Shown: piece after piece, positions 1-9,904 of the stretch
How the letters are laid out: each line of letters starts with the position of its first letter
Numbering within the stretch: the stretch's first letter is position 1
From: Zychaea mexicana
Lineage: Eukaryota > Mucoromycota > Mucoromycetes > Mucorales > Lichtheimiaceae
Direction: 5' to 3'
Length of the DNA: 18,157 nt
NCBI RefSeq assembly: GCF_025766255.1
Contig: NW_026516927.1
Location: 1 to 18,157 of the forward strand
Made by a program: the position numbers and the translations under genes
The notes under the pieces: model-generated
What the model saw: only the letters and a program-made list of their open reading frames with translations
What the model was told of the DNA's origin: nothing
The model's database searches: none

Positions 1-180
1 AAAGACAAAAAACCAGCAAAGACAACGGCACATGTGGTAGAAAAAATTATGACAATAAGTAGCTTTTCTTTCTTTTCAAAGGTTTTATTAGAAAGCCAAT
101 ACTATTATCTGGACGACTTAAAATACATTTCTCAAGTTTATGCGAAACATTTCGTTCAGTCACCCATAACATATCGTTAA
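1..180 (+). CDS. Partial open frame entering from the left edge, possible last exon
   Basis: The first reading frame is open from base 1 to a TAA at 178-180 (59 codons). Its start reads KDKKPAK, and the 17 bases ACAAAAAACCAGCAAAG (5-21) are identical to the start of the last exon of the gene 1 model at 11710, which reads EYKKPAK in the same codon phase. This could therefore be the last exon of another family member lying to the left of the window. The remainder does not resemble gene 1, and the shared stretch is A-rich, so chance is a real alternative. Confidence 0.2.
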   Translation, partial: KDKKPAKTTAHVVEKIMTISSFSFFSKVLLESQYYYLDDLKYISQVYAKHFVQSPITYR

Positions 181-422
181 TTCATCAGCTATACAAGTAA
201 ACACTGGTTTTAAATAAGGTCAAGGATCAAAATAATCGTAATCGTAATCACAACTACTTTAGAGAATATGAGTATGAATCACCTATGTTCAACATTGTGA
301 TACCAGACAAGGACAGATATACAGACACAACAATAGTGCAACTAGCGCAGAAAAGCCCAGAATGAGTCAGCAACGCAGCCAACCCACTCCCTTTAAACTG
401 CACTGCAAAGAAGAGTTGGTTA

Positions 423-580
423 TCAGGAATCACCCCGATATCCAGGAAGACGATGAAATCCTCTTCTTTGTTCAGCAATCTTTTCATAAAAGAGTAACCA
501 AACACCAATCGCGGCCGCGATCAAAACAGTTGCTATGTTGCATGTTGCGTCATCCCATTGCTCAATGGCACCAAACACTA
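423..580 (-). pseudogene. Exon-like fragment with one hydrophobic helix, unidentified
   Basis: On the minus strand a splice-acceptor-like CCTAATTTCTAG (ending at 581) is followed by an open frame that runs to TGA at 423-425. It contains a hydrophobic segment (IATVLIAAAIGVWLLF) followed by a basic, polar stretch (YEKIAEQRRGFHRLPGYR), as at the cytoplasmic edge of a membrane transporter helix. A possible donor (GTGATT) lies just before the stop. An overlapping minus-strand frame at 254-508 is also hydrophobic but has no recognisable family. I read this as a relic exon of a membrane protein; no function can be assigned. Confidence 0.22.
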
Positions 581-733
581 CTAGAAATTAGGAAAAGACA
601 ATTAGCCGCTGTATCTCTTATGAATCATGAACAACAGTAGACTCACTGTATTTTTTAGGTGCTCTGCGTCCGAATCTCATTTCAAACCACGTCATATTGA
701 GAGGTGGAGAGGAGATACAAGCATAGTGGAAAT

Positions 734-1653
734 TTACACACAGAGCATAGGTAGATTTTGTTCCGCTATTCTACGGGTTATAGTCTTGTGGATAGCTTGA
801 ATTAAAGAGTTAATGATAAATGGTCGGTTATCGAAAACCAAGACCCAGTGAACCCGCCATAAGCCATGACGGATTGCTTCGAAAACAATGTGACTACGAG
901 TGCTCGGTGGATCCGGTGGGAATGGTAGATGTAAGATAGCGGCGTGGATTTGAGCATCGGCAACAAACAGCAGCAGAAGAACACGCCAGACAGAACGCCA
1001 TATGCGACGTTTTTTGGGACAATCGGCGAGGAAGTGAAGAAGATCATCAATTCCGTGGACGCACAAGGACAGTTGTCCGAGGCAGATTCGATGAAAGGTA
1101 GCACGGCAAGATAGCTTTGGTGAAGTGCCCGAAACCAGAGGTTGCGCACAGGTACAGCCATAGGAGTTGACCAAAAGCGCCTCCATTCTTTTTTGGACGG
1201 AAAATCCGGAATTACTGAGACTGGGTATAGCCGGATGTTCGCTTCTGTCCGGAAGCCTTTCGTAGTAACATCACGGAAAGCAAGATTACCAAATTTACAC
1301 CAACGGAGAAGAAGCTGGACATCATGAGGTGCTGTTGCTGGATCAAATTCCTCTGCCACTAGATTAAAACTGAAACAGGCGCGGTAGAAGAAAGCTTAGT
1401 GTAGAGGTTGTCCCGCGTCAAGCAAGGAGTAGAGACTGGAAATGATCCGAGGGAAGCGTTCTAGTTCATCCATCGTTTTTCGCCTCAGGCCGAGGTGAAA
1501 GTCGAGGATAAAGATATCTGACACTAGGATCCGATGGCGCGCTAGTGTCACGAGTGACCTATGGACGGCCAGAGTATGCGGGTTTGGTGGCTGTGCGATT
1601 GTATGGGACAAGGATACAACGAATGCTAATTTCTGTCCACACAAATGACGCAT
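734..1653 (-). pseudogene. LINE retrotransposon remnant, C-terminal end of the reverse transcriptase polyprotein
   Basis: The minus strand encodes the tail of a non-LTR retrotransposon ORF2. One frame runs from 1653 to about 1100 and is interrupted by a TAA at 1396-1398; it contains KKEWRRFWSTPMAVPVRNLW, a typical block before the zf-RVT zinc finger. After a frameshift near 1080-1100 the protein continues as LCVHGIDDLLHFLADCPKKR, then RIWRSVW, which matches the Cys/His zf-RVT pattern and the conserved HFL..CP..R..IW motif of fungal LINEs. It ends with GLWRVHWVLVFDNRPF and a stop at 734-736. The catalytic reverse transcriptase domain is not in the window, so this is a 5'-truncated, dead copy, the usual fate of LINE insertions. 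A related tail occurs on the other strand at 7433-7664. Confidence 0.65.
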
Positions 1654-2282
1654 GCAAAGTGAAATCGGCCAATAGGGACCACAGAAGCGAGAAATTCCTG
1701 GTCCGTGCTTTTGACTTTTTTCTGGGGATTAACAAGCCGCACGCCATAAAAGCGTGTTATCGTAGCAACCGTTGTTCAAATGGTTACTGGATTTTTAACT
1801 GATGACGCATATTTTTTTTCAGTCTTTTTGATGGACCGTGTATTTTTATGATTGGCAGGAGCTGAGAATAAGATCTCATTCAAGCAAAGACTTTTCCCTC
1901 TTCATCAGAACTTCGCAGAGTGATCCGAACTTGCCGGATCCTCCACACAACTCCTTGATATTCCAGATATTGTGGTTTCAAATTTTGGGCAATTTTGGGC
2001 ATAGCGTCGCAATCGAGAGAACAAAGTACAGGCTCACGAAAAATAAATCCGTCACCGAGCTCGTAGAATTGAAGCGATATTGTCAGTGCCGCAAAACGAT
2101 TCTTGTCAACGCAGCCTTTTCCGAGGTTCTGAGCAATATCGAACGTCACATCTATGCTACATAGGAGCTCATATAGTTCTGAAGAGGTTCAGTAACATGC
2201 TGTTCTTACTGTTTTGCGTTTATGCTGTCGTTATTGTCACTTTATTATCTTCGCATTCCTTTGCTGCTGTAGAAATGGCTAA
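1654..2282. other. No gene recognised between the LINE tail and the MULE terminus
   Basis: Open frames on both strands here (for example 1838-2164 plus and 1880-2149 minus) are mutual shadows with no recognisable motif. The minus-strand part up to about 1750 may be more of the LINE. A small direct repeat, ATTTTGGGCA, occurs back to back near 1980-1999. The outer part of the MULE inverted repeat may extend into the last bases of this interval. Confidence 0.3.
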
Positions 2283-2293
2283 GGCTTTTAATA

Positions 2294-2369
2294 CGGACAC
2301 ACCCTTCTATTTTTTATTCCTCATCAGGTTACACACATCCTATAAATATATACCTGTGGGGGTGTCCGC
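2294..2369 (+). repeat. Left terminal inverted repeat of the MULE
   Basis: The arm begins CGGACACACCC and ends GGGGGTGTCCGC. It is the reverse complement of 6055-6133 apart from scattered substitutions and a few short indels. The arm is also an imperfect palindrome by itself: its outer CGGACACACCC pairs with its inner GGGGTGTCCG. Each terminus could therefore fold into a hairpin as well as pair with the opposite end. Confidence 0.85.
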
Positions 2370-2630
2370 AATGATGTGTTCACTGGATTTGTTCACTTGT
2401 TACATATTGTTATTATACATCTTTCGATATCTTAACAAAAAAGAACCATAAAAGGTACATGAAAAACATTCTTTAATGCTTTTAAAACTTTCTAGGGTGT
2501 CTCTACGGATGTGTTTATGTGCAGTACAGTAGTTTAGATAAAGTATACAAATGCTCCTCAATAAACAGTATACTTTAATGTTATATCTTCGACTTTCTAC
2601 CTACGTTTATCACCCTACTATCTCAACACT

Positions 2631-4600
2631 ATGGAGCAATTGACTGACACTACTTACACCGGATCAAATAAGCGAATTGTGAAAGCAATTAAGGAGCAAG
2701 CCAAAAAATACAACTTTGCCGCTTTAACTAAACGAAGTGAGAAGAACGTAAAAATTGTGATCCAGTGCGCACATGGTAGAAGCTATCGCAACCCACATAT
2801 AGTAACTAAAAAAACGCGGGGACGCCAAACTCAGCGACGAAAACGACCGGCTGCCAATGGACCATGAACCTAAGGTGGTCCGAGAAGGATAAGCACTGGA
2901 AAGTAACGAAGGTCGGCAACGACAACGAGCACAACCACTCCTTCGACAAGCCTCCTAAGTATTACCACCAACACCGCACGCCAACTCTCCATACCGAGCA
3001 GCAAATATTATCATTGACAGATAATTCCGTCAGACCCCTTAAGATACATCGAGAAGTTCAGACACACGAAGACGGCGCAATTATGACCATGAGGGATCTA
3101 TACAATTTTCGTGCGCAAATATTCCTTGATGATAATCTTGGCGGCTTCAGTAGGATATTTGAGTTCCTCGTTGGTAACAACTATATAGCTAGTGGTAAGC
3201 TAGACGGCACAGGTAAAAGTCCCGACGCCCTTTTTTTACCCATAAAATGAGCATAGCAAAAGCACGACGATTCAATGAGATCATTGCTATCGATGCGACA
3301 TACAAAACGAGCAGAACCAAAATGCCTATTGTCACTGTTGTTGGTGTCAGTCATCTCGGTGCATCCAATCTCAAGAACGTGCTTATTACCTCTGCTTTCT
3401 TGGTAAACGAGAAAGAAGAGTCGTACACCTGGCTCCTTCGGACTATGCGTCAAGTCAAATGACCAGAAGGAAACGTACGCATCTTCATTACGGACAACGA
3501 AAGTAGAGCTTTGATCAACGCCATCGAATCAACTTTCAAAGATGCAGAGCATATACTTTGCGGGTGGCATATGGAGCAGCATTTACGTAGCATCTTCAGT
3601 AGCTGCTTTCCAGCGAACAGCGAAGAGATAGGCGAAGCCAAATCCATCATTAAGCAAATGGTTTATGTTGTAAAAAAGACGAAGCGACTTTCCAGGCTGC
3701 CATTGACGCTTATAAGTCTCTGATTGAAAAAGGTGCTCTTGCGTATGCCAACGGAAACCATAAGCGATCCAAAAAGCACAAGAAAACAAAGTCCAAAGCG
3801 AAGTATCATGACGACAGCAGCAATAGCGAGAACGACAGTCTCAGAGATACTGAAGATGATGCAACGTCTGCAATACGTTTGCTGGCAAGCAAAAAGAAAG
3901 AGAAACGATGGACTATCTCAACGGGTATGTTAACTACCTTTATCCAATCTTTGACTGGAGCTTTTGCCGAGATGTGCTAACCAGCTGTAATATATTATAT
4001 TATATAGCTGCCTTGAATATAAGGAGAAATGGGGTGCTTGTTATGCTGGAAGACTTTATCATAAACATCGGAATGAGGGCATCATCGCGTATTGAAGGGA
4101 CACACTGGCGCATCAAAGATACAATGCAAACCACCGGAAGCTTGTTTAAAACGGTCAAAGCAATTGATCGTGTCATGCGTAAATCGGTATGAGCTACACC
4201 CTTTGTTTTCGGATTGAAAAGTTAATGTGTTAACAGATATGCTAATCAAAATTTTGTACTAATTGGCTGATGAAGAGACTCAGTTTTTGCAAGGAAGACA
4301 TATAATGCCACTTTATGGAAAGCGTGAATCAGCTGTGATGCAAGAGCTCTTTGGCACTATTTCGTATTTTGCTTTGAATGGACTCTGAAGGGAGCTCAAA
4401 CGAGCTTGTGATAACTGCGATAAATACCATCTTGACTCAAGCGACAGCTGGTGTGGTACCACACTAAAGTATGGACTGCCGTGTCAACATAATAGCGCAC
4501 GAAAAGATTAAGTACGTATAAGCTTGTCGGATATTCCTGATCGATGGCGTTTGAAATATGACAGAGGTATCATATAATCCTCTGCTATAGTAATACTGTG
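2631..4600 (+). pseudogene. MULE transposase relic: FAR1-like finger, MULE core, SWIM-like finger
   Basis: The ATG at 2631 follows the left inverted repeat by about 260 bases. The order of parts is: a FAR1-type DNA-binding domain, with QCAHGRSYRN, then after a frameshift near 2820-2845 CQWTMNLRWSEKDKHW and the histidine pair NEHNHSFD; next the catalytic core, with first Asp in IAIDATYKT (3292-3294), second Asp in IFITDNESRA (3493-3495) and the Cys-His block ILCGWHMEQHL; then a Lys/Asp/Ser-rich insertion (FQAAIDAYKSLIEK, about 3690-3910, in a shifted frame); then SSRIEGTHWRIKD near 4085-4125; and last a SWIM-like finger CGTTLKYGLPCQH (4452-4490). Between these lie at least four frameshifts and an in-frame TGA at 3460-3462. 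In life the protein would bind the inverted repeats and cut and join DNA; this copy cannot make it. Confidence 0.8.
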
Positions 4601-4638
4601 ACTATATTAAGTGCCTGTAATATACTTTATATTCTCAT

Positions 4639-5720
4639 ATGAAAGTTATTTATCCACAGATAGTTTCCAAAAGGTGTATTACTCGTGAAGCAATTGTATC
4701 AGAGCAACAGAACAGGTTACTACAGAAGCTGCATGATGCTCTCTACAATATGCGGTCGGATCAGCAAAGATCCGATTTACTTAGTAGTATCGATGGGATT
4801 CTCGACGAATATACAATGGGTTTCGACGTTAGCGACATCGAATTACCAAGCAATGTGCAGACCAAAGAACGCCCTGCTAACACAAAAAATGCACGATTTA
4901 CCGTAACGTTCGAACTAGATGAAAAGGATAGCCAGCAACGCTTTCAAAGTAGAAACGCCAACGAATCAGAGGAACTCTCCGAAGGCAGCAACACAGAGGA
5001 TGATAAAATCTACGTTTTCCTCAACAAGGGAAAAGAAAGGTTCCGGAGATGAACTTCCTTGAAAGCACGAACAAAAGGTACGTGCTCTTCTGATGAAATT
5101 TTAGCTAACAAATACTTTGCAGCTATCCATAAACTATTTATTGTAGATTCAAAAAAGATTTTGTACCCAAGTTGAAGTTCTTCGTTCATACAATCATCCC
5201 TCGCAAGTTCATTGAAACAACTGTCGACATTATGCTCGAAGACTTCTGTGGCTTCCGCACAATCGCACATCATGTACACGGCAATCAAGAGGCTTTTATG
5301 TTGGTCAAGTTACAAATGCTGGAGTGCTTCAAGATAAACAAGGATATATACAGCACTATGTATTAATGAGTGAGAATTTACGGCGCACTGAAATATCACT
5401 ATCTTACGCACTTGATGCTCCACGACCCCCGGAATCTTGCCCATTTGATTATTAGTTCCTTACGCCTGACTTTGCACAGATCGCTGCAGACACTTATCAA
5501 CGACCTGTTGCAATTAATCCAGACAGTGATTAGAAAAAGCTAGACTTTGACGAATACGCTTATGAGCCATCGCTAAATTTGCCAATGCAAGGTCCATCGT
5601 CCGACAGCAAGAATCCTCTGCCCATTATTATGCAGCATCTCAATAACCATCATTGGGCTACCAACGATACGAAAGGACACATTATCAGGATGGATGGCCT
5701 ATTATCAACTCGATGTGTAT
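4639..5720 (+). pseudogene. OTU-type cysteine protease domain relic at the 3' side of the MULE
   Basis: A 137-codon open frame (4639-5052) encodes an acidic, Ser/Glu-rich linker. It is followed in a shifted frame by LEDFCGFRTIAHHVHGNQEA, which corresponds to the OTU catalytic block (usually Asp-Gly-Asn-Cys-Gly-Phe-Arg; here the Asp and Cys are kept but the Gly-Asn pair is not). After another frameshift near 5360 the frame reads FLTPDFAQIAADTYQRPVA and later PLPIIMQHLNNHHWATND, whose HHW is in the place of the catalytic His of OTU proteases. In-frame TAG codons occur at 5453-5455 and after INPDSD. OTU enzymes are deubiquitinase-like cysteine proteases. Position inside the inverted repeats and orientation suggest it was the C-terminal part, or a second product, of the element. 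Confidence 0.7.
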
Positions 5721-6054
5721 AAAGACATACCGATCAATGGGTAATGTTGATGGCCCGCATAAAACAAAGTGGCGTTATCTGCAGATAAAAAATCGTGACG
5801 ACGAAAGACAGTGCGTGCTGGACCCTTTACACTGGATTAATCATTCTACTACTTCCTATACAATAATTTCCTCTCTTCTCGAGCACCACTCTCTTCATTT
5901 TATATATTCTGGTATAAGTTAAATAGCGATGTTGATCAGATTTACTCTATACCTTCAAGGAACATCATATTTTCATCACTTTGATATATGGCTATCCCAT
6001 TATATGGTACCTATGAGAAATAAAAGAACAAACCACTTAGGTATACATAATTTT

Positions 6055-6133
6055 GCGGACACCCCACAAGTATATATTTATAGGATGTGTGTATGATAAC
6101 CTGATGAGGATTAAAAATGGAAGGGGGTGTTCG
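6055..6133 (-). repeat. Right terminal inverted repeat of the MULE
   Basis: The arm begins GCGGACACCCCAC and ends GGGGGTGTTCG, mirroring the left arm at 2294-2369. Shared internal blocks include TATATATTTATAGGATGTGT and AACCTGATGAGGA. It has a few extra bases relative to the left arm (ATGAT after GTGTGT). Like the left arm it is self-complementary at its two ends. Confidence 0.85.
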
Positions 6134-6144
6134 TATCAAAAGCC

Positions 6145-7432
6145 AATGGCTAACCAACCGTCATTGTCTTCATTCGGTACAGCGGAAGAGAAGCCGTTGA
6201 TGGTGTATGAGAATTGTTCGCAATCTTCAAATTCTCGCCTTATCCTACTGTACACATATTCTACTCGTGTGATACACTGATTTTCATAGCGTATATCCGC
6301 TAGAAACTACATAGTAAAACACGAGGCTATCACAATGCTTTTTTGCCGCAAATATCATCATTATGCGTTACAATGCAGCTTGTTAATGAAGTATATCTTA
6401 AATTTATGAACACAGGAACAAGTATTTTGTAATACAGATAAAAAAGATATGAAACAGAAAGCAGACATGTATTATAAAGCTTACTAGAGTAGAGAGAAGA
6501 GTGGTATTATTTAAGCGGGAGTCTATAGTGACTTACGCCAATAGGCATGTGGTCGCTTCCTTGTGGAATAAGATGAATTGGAAAATCATATATTAAAGTA
6601 ATGAATGTAAAGAGGTATTAACTGGAAACTCCACAGTACTGGTAATAGTGCATAATGGTTTGTGTAAGCATTTAGTTTTCTATCCAAATTATCCACCCAA
6701 AAGCTAGATTATCGACATGTATCTCTGTCCTTGACCAATCCAGAAACAGTCTCATGCATAGCAATAGAAGTAGGGAGCGAAACCAAACACAGCGACGCTA
6801 CCGATTGCTTTTGATTCGAACATGCGCGCAGATGAACGCAGCAACCGTCACTCAGGGCGTCATGCCTAATTTCAAGAAATAAGATGCTCTGGCACAAGTC
6901 CATCACGGGCATGCTGACCTCCACGGGAACTATTTAAAGTGTGTGACCACCGAAGTGGTACGGCCGATAGGCTTCCTTTGCTGTGTTTGGTTCCCCATGA
7001 ATCACCTCTAAACAAAAAGAAAGGATGCACTCATCTAATGGGGCACACCTTTTGATATGTCAAATTTAAAACGTTTTACAAGAACAAATCTGTTGCTGTT
7101 ACCTTAAAAAGAGCTTCATTGTATTAAAAGACTGCCAGTCATCTCAAGAATTCAAAAAGCTTTCTTTTTGTTGTATGAAAACCAAGAAAATAATAAATAA
7201 AAAAACTTACCTATCACTACTTATAAATAACTTGGAGATGTAATCATAAAAACACAATCAATTATTCGATGTATACGAATGCAATTGCTACCTAGGGCAT
7301 CTGGCTTATATATCGTGGCATTCCTTGTTCTTTCAATGGACTGGAGTCATATTTTTTAGTTTTTTATTCTCCTGGGCAGCCCATATTACATTTCATACTC
7401 CATTTCATTTTGCTCATCATAAAATAATGCAC
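6145..7432. other. No gene recognised between the MULE and the second LINE tail
   Basis: All frames are short or broken. The minus-strand frame at 6709-6924 (Cys-containing, 71 codons) and its plus-strand mirror show no motif that I recognise. The interval is probably old repeat debris; the part just before 7433 is likely more of the plus-strand LINE, but it is too decayed to read. Confidence 0.3.
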
Positions 7433-7664
7433 AGGACTGCTGCGGCTGACATTGGCACTGATCAATCTCGCGGACCCTGACCTTGTTACAATCAGCCGAG
7501 CTATGCAGAATGCCACAGAATTCGAACTGACTGCACTCCTATGCATCGCCATCATCCAAGCCATATGGTGCGCGCACTAGGCTGTCATCTTTGATAACCA
7601 GCTATTTACACCACAGGCGGTGGCGGCTCATGCCTCTGTCATATTTCAACGAACAAATATTTAG
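7433..7664 (+). pseudogene. Second LINE tail, extreme C-terminus of an ORF2
   Basis: The plus-strand frame reads LLCIAIIQAIWCAH, TAG (7578-7580), then AVIFDNQLFTPQAVAAHASV and stops at 7662-7664. This aligns with the minus-strand LINE at 734-1653, whose tail reads AIRHGLWRVHWVLVFDNRPF followed by IINSLIQAIHKTI: the shared pattern is I(x)2-3(G/A)(L/I)W..H(W)..(V/I)FDN..F. The tryptophan of the first copy is a TAG here. A Cys-rich zinc finger upstream could not be read. The following T-rich sequence and the AATAAA-like ATAAAAATC near 7777-7785 may be the 3' untranslated end. Confidence 0.55.
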
Positions 7665-7959
7665 CTTTATCTTCTCTTTGTCTTTGCTTCTTTCCATGTA
7701 TGTTCATCCTTTGTCCCTACTTTCATATATGTATCGGTACTGATAGTCAGTCACTCCTCCTGGACTCTCTGTCAGAATAAAAATCAATTTGCCTAAGGGC
7801 TATCAAAAAAATGCACACGACTGCTCGTAGCAGCAAAAGCTATTGACGCAATACAAAAACATATTTGGGTGTCACCAAAGAGGTGGGATAATACAATGAA
7901 CTAAACTAATCGGGAAGTTAAAATGTAACAGAGCTTGTTCTATTCCCTTCTTTTTTTTT

Positions 7960-7976
7960 TTGGGGAATATCCCCAA
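7960..7976. promoter_or_regulatory. Hairpin/palindrome in tandem unit 1
   Basis: TTGGGGA-ATA-TCCCCAA is a perfect 7-base inverted repeat with a 3-base centre, directly after a run of about ten T. It occurs at the same place in unit 2 in altered but still pairing form. It could be a protein-binding palindrome; no factor can be named. Confidence 0.4.
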
Positions 7977-8181
7977 GCGAGAGTTAATTTTCTCCACAAT
8001 CATGCGTGTCGCAATTTTGACAGAGGCGTACTGCGTGATTGGACGAGCAGTGTATCATACATGCGAAGAACAGTTCTATTCCTTTCTATTGAACAAGTGT
8101 TCGTAAATAGATAATACAATTAACTAAAGTAATCGGGAAGTTAGAATGTAACAGGACTTGTTCTATTCGCTTCCTTTTTCA

Positions 8182-8196
8182 GGGGGAAGATCCCCC
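8182..8196. promoter_or_regulatory. Hairpin/palindrome in tandem unit 2
   Basis: GGGGGA-AGA-TCCCCC is the counterpart of the palindrome at 7960-7976. The run of G has grown by one and the run of C has grown with it, and the centre has changed from ATA to AGA, so symmetry is kept although the bases differ. Confidence 0.4.
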
Positions 8197-8355
8197 CAAG
8201 TGAGAGTTTATTTTCTCTGCAGTCACGTGTGTCGCAATTTAGACAGAGGCGTACTGCGTGATGGGACGAACAGTGTATCATATATGCGAGACTGTTCTAT
8301 TCCCTTCTATTGAACAAGTGCTCGTAATTAATATCTTTGGGATGTCCGCCTCTCA

Positions 8356-8363
8356 TATAAAAG
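8356..8363 (+). promoter_or_regulatory. TATA box of gene 1
   Basis: TATAAAAG lies 51 bases upstream of the ATG at 8414, a usual fungal core-promoter spacing. The ATG is in the context AACCATGG, a good initiation context. Confidence 0.5.
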
Positions 8364-8912
8364 GAGATACACACGACTGCACATTACTTTCAGGTTTCTC
8401 AGTAACAATAACCATGGCAACCTTGAATACTAGTAAGCTATAATTTATGCATTTTAGAAGCTAGCAACTAATACTATGGTAACTAATACCCATAGCAACA
8501 TACATTCGAAATTCGGAGATATATTCTTGGCATATCATACAAAAAGGAGGCCAGCCAAATATCGAAACCTTTGTTGCAGACACAGAGAATCAGGATGCTA
8601 TCGACGAATGGTTGATTCAAAACAACTCTGCCACGAAAGCGAAAAAAGGACTAATTCGGAAGTTCCGAATACTCCAAAAGATGTATCAAAAGAAGGGAAA
8701 GAGATCATTAGCTGGTCAAGCGGATGTGAACTGGGAAAGATGCTTTGAAAATACAAAAACAAAGCAAGCTTTTTTGATCAGTGGCTCAGTCGTATTACGT
8801 TCAACAGCGCAAAGACTAGGACAAGAGCTCTCAAATCGTATAGAGGTAAACAAAATAGGGATGGTAAAAATATTATACCGTGACTGACTTGGAATGAAAA
8901 TTGTTATCTCAT

Positions 8913-9773
8913 ATATACATTAAAACTGCTATCATAGGGTACCAGCTCCACTCCTGCTCCCACAGCACCACCAACAACAATTACTACTGAAAACCAAGAT
9001 ATGGAAGATGAGGGTGGTGATAATAACGACAACAGTGATGATAGCGACGACGAAGATGAAGATGCACTTGGTAGTCAAAGAGGATCCCAACGAAATTCAA
9101 CCACTACAATACCAGCCCCGTTAACAATAGGATTGATTCCTGAAGTTCACCAATATCTGCCAGCTGGATTCGACATAACTGATCGTTGGCATCGATATAA
9201 AATGAAGTCATTGGATATTGCAAACAAACATAACTTACATGTATCCTCCCACCTTCAAAAAGTAATGTAAGTATTATTTTAGAAGAAACAAATAGTTAAC
9301 AAAGAATGCATCTAAGCTTATTATTGAAATTGACTATAGGTCATTGTATCACGTCATGTTGCTTTGTCCTGATACCAGTGATGATGATATGATCGAGTTA
9401 TTTGGCATTGATATACTGGATACAATTTATACGGATTTCAAAAACAAATACTTTGATCGAAGCATTGAATTTGATACAAGCTTATTCAAGAAAATCAAAG
9501 ATATTGTTGAAGTAAGTCGAGGATAAAATGAGAAATGAGAGAGAGAGAAGGAGATGCTTTTTGCATCTTCCATTTATAGCAATTAAAAGAGGGTGACAAG
9601 GGAATGAGTCGTACCAAGGCTATCATCCAATTAGCCAACATGATGGAACGTACTCAAGATCACAATATTCCCATCCTTCAAATACTCATCAACTGGTAAA
9701 TATTATGCAAATCACACATGCTATACCACTTATGAAAAAAGCATTATCTATCAACTAAAATCAACATCAGTGT
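8913..9773 (+). repeat. Segmental duplication, copy A (inside gene 1)
   Basis: This 861-base stretch is nearly identical to 17300-18157 in the same orientation. Homology begins inside intron 2 of gene 1, at ATACATTAAAACTGCT just before the acceptor, and continues across exons 3-5 and three introns. The other copy runs off the window, so the full length is unknown. Confidence 0.95.
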
Positions 9774-9904
9774 TACCAAATTATCCAAGACTGAAAAGAA
9801 TTACATTGTCAAGGAAACCGAGCTCATCACTAATTATTTGGATCCAGTAATAAGTCCTATGTTTCATGATCCCGATAACAATCGTCTTTTCCGTTGGTAA
9901 AAAA

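Larger units (their letters stand above)
2294..6133 (+). mobile_element. Degenerate Mutator-like DNA transposon (MULE) with an OTU protease domain
   Basis: Bases 2294-2369 and 6055-6133 are inverted repeats of each other and enclose a transposase relic and an OTU-type cysteine protease relic, both on the plus strand. Terminal inverted repeats plus a transposase with a FAR1-like zinc finger, MULE catalytic core and SWIM-like finger define the element as Mutator-like. The inverted symmetry continues outward for at least 11 more bases (2283-2293 against 6134-6144, one mismatch), so the true ends lie slightly outside the coordinates given, and I could not identify the expected 8-11 base target duplication. 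Many frameshifts and stops show the element is dead. Confidence 0.8.
7888..8328 (+). repeat. Imperfect tandem duplication, two units of about 223 and 218 bases
   Basis: Unit one (7888-8110) and unit two (8111-8328) both start ATAATACAAT and end TTGAACAAGTG(T/C)TCGTAA. Shared blocks include AATCGGGAAGTTA, GACAGAGGCGTACTGCGTGA and AGTGTATCATA. Each unit contains a C/T tract followed by a G-A-C-C hairpin. The array ends 28 bases before the TATA box and 86 bases before the proposed start of gene 1, so it makes up its upstream promoter region. Confidence 0.85.

Noticed and set aside
8258..8443. Plus-strand 61-codon frame upstream of gene 1
   Set aside because: It overlaps the tandem promoter repeat and the TATA box; only its last codons (from the ATG at 8414) belong to gene 1 exon 1.
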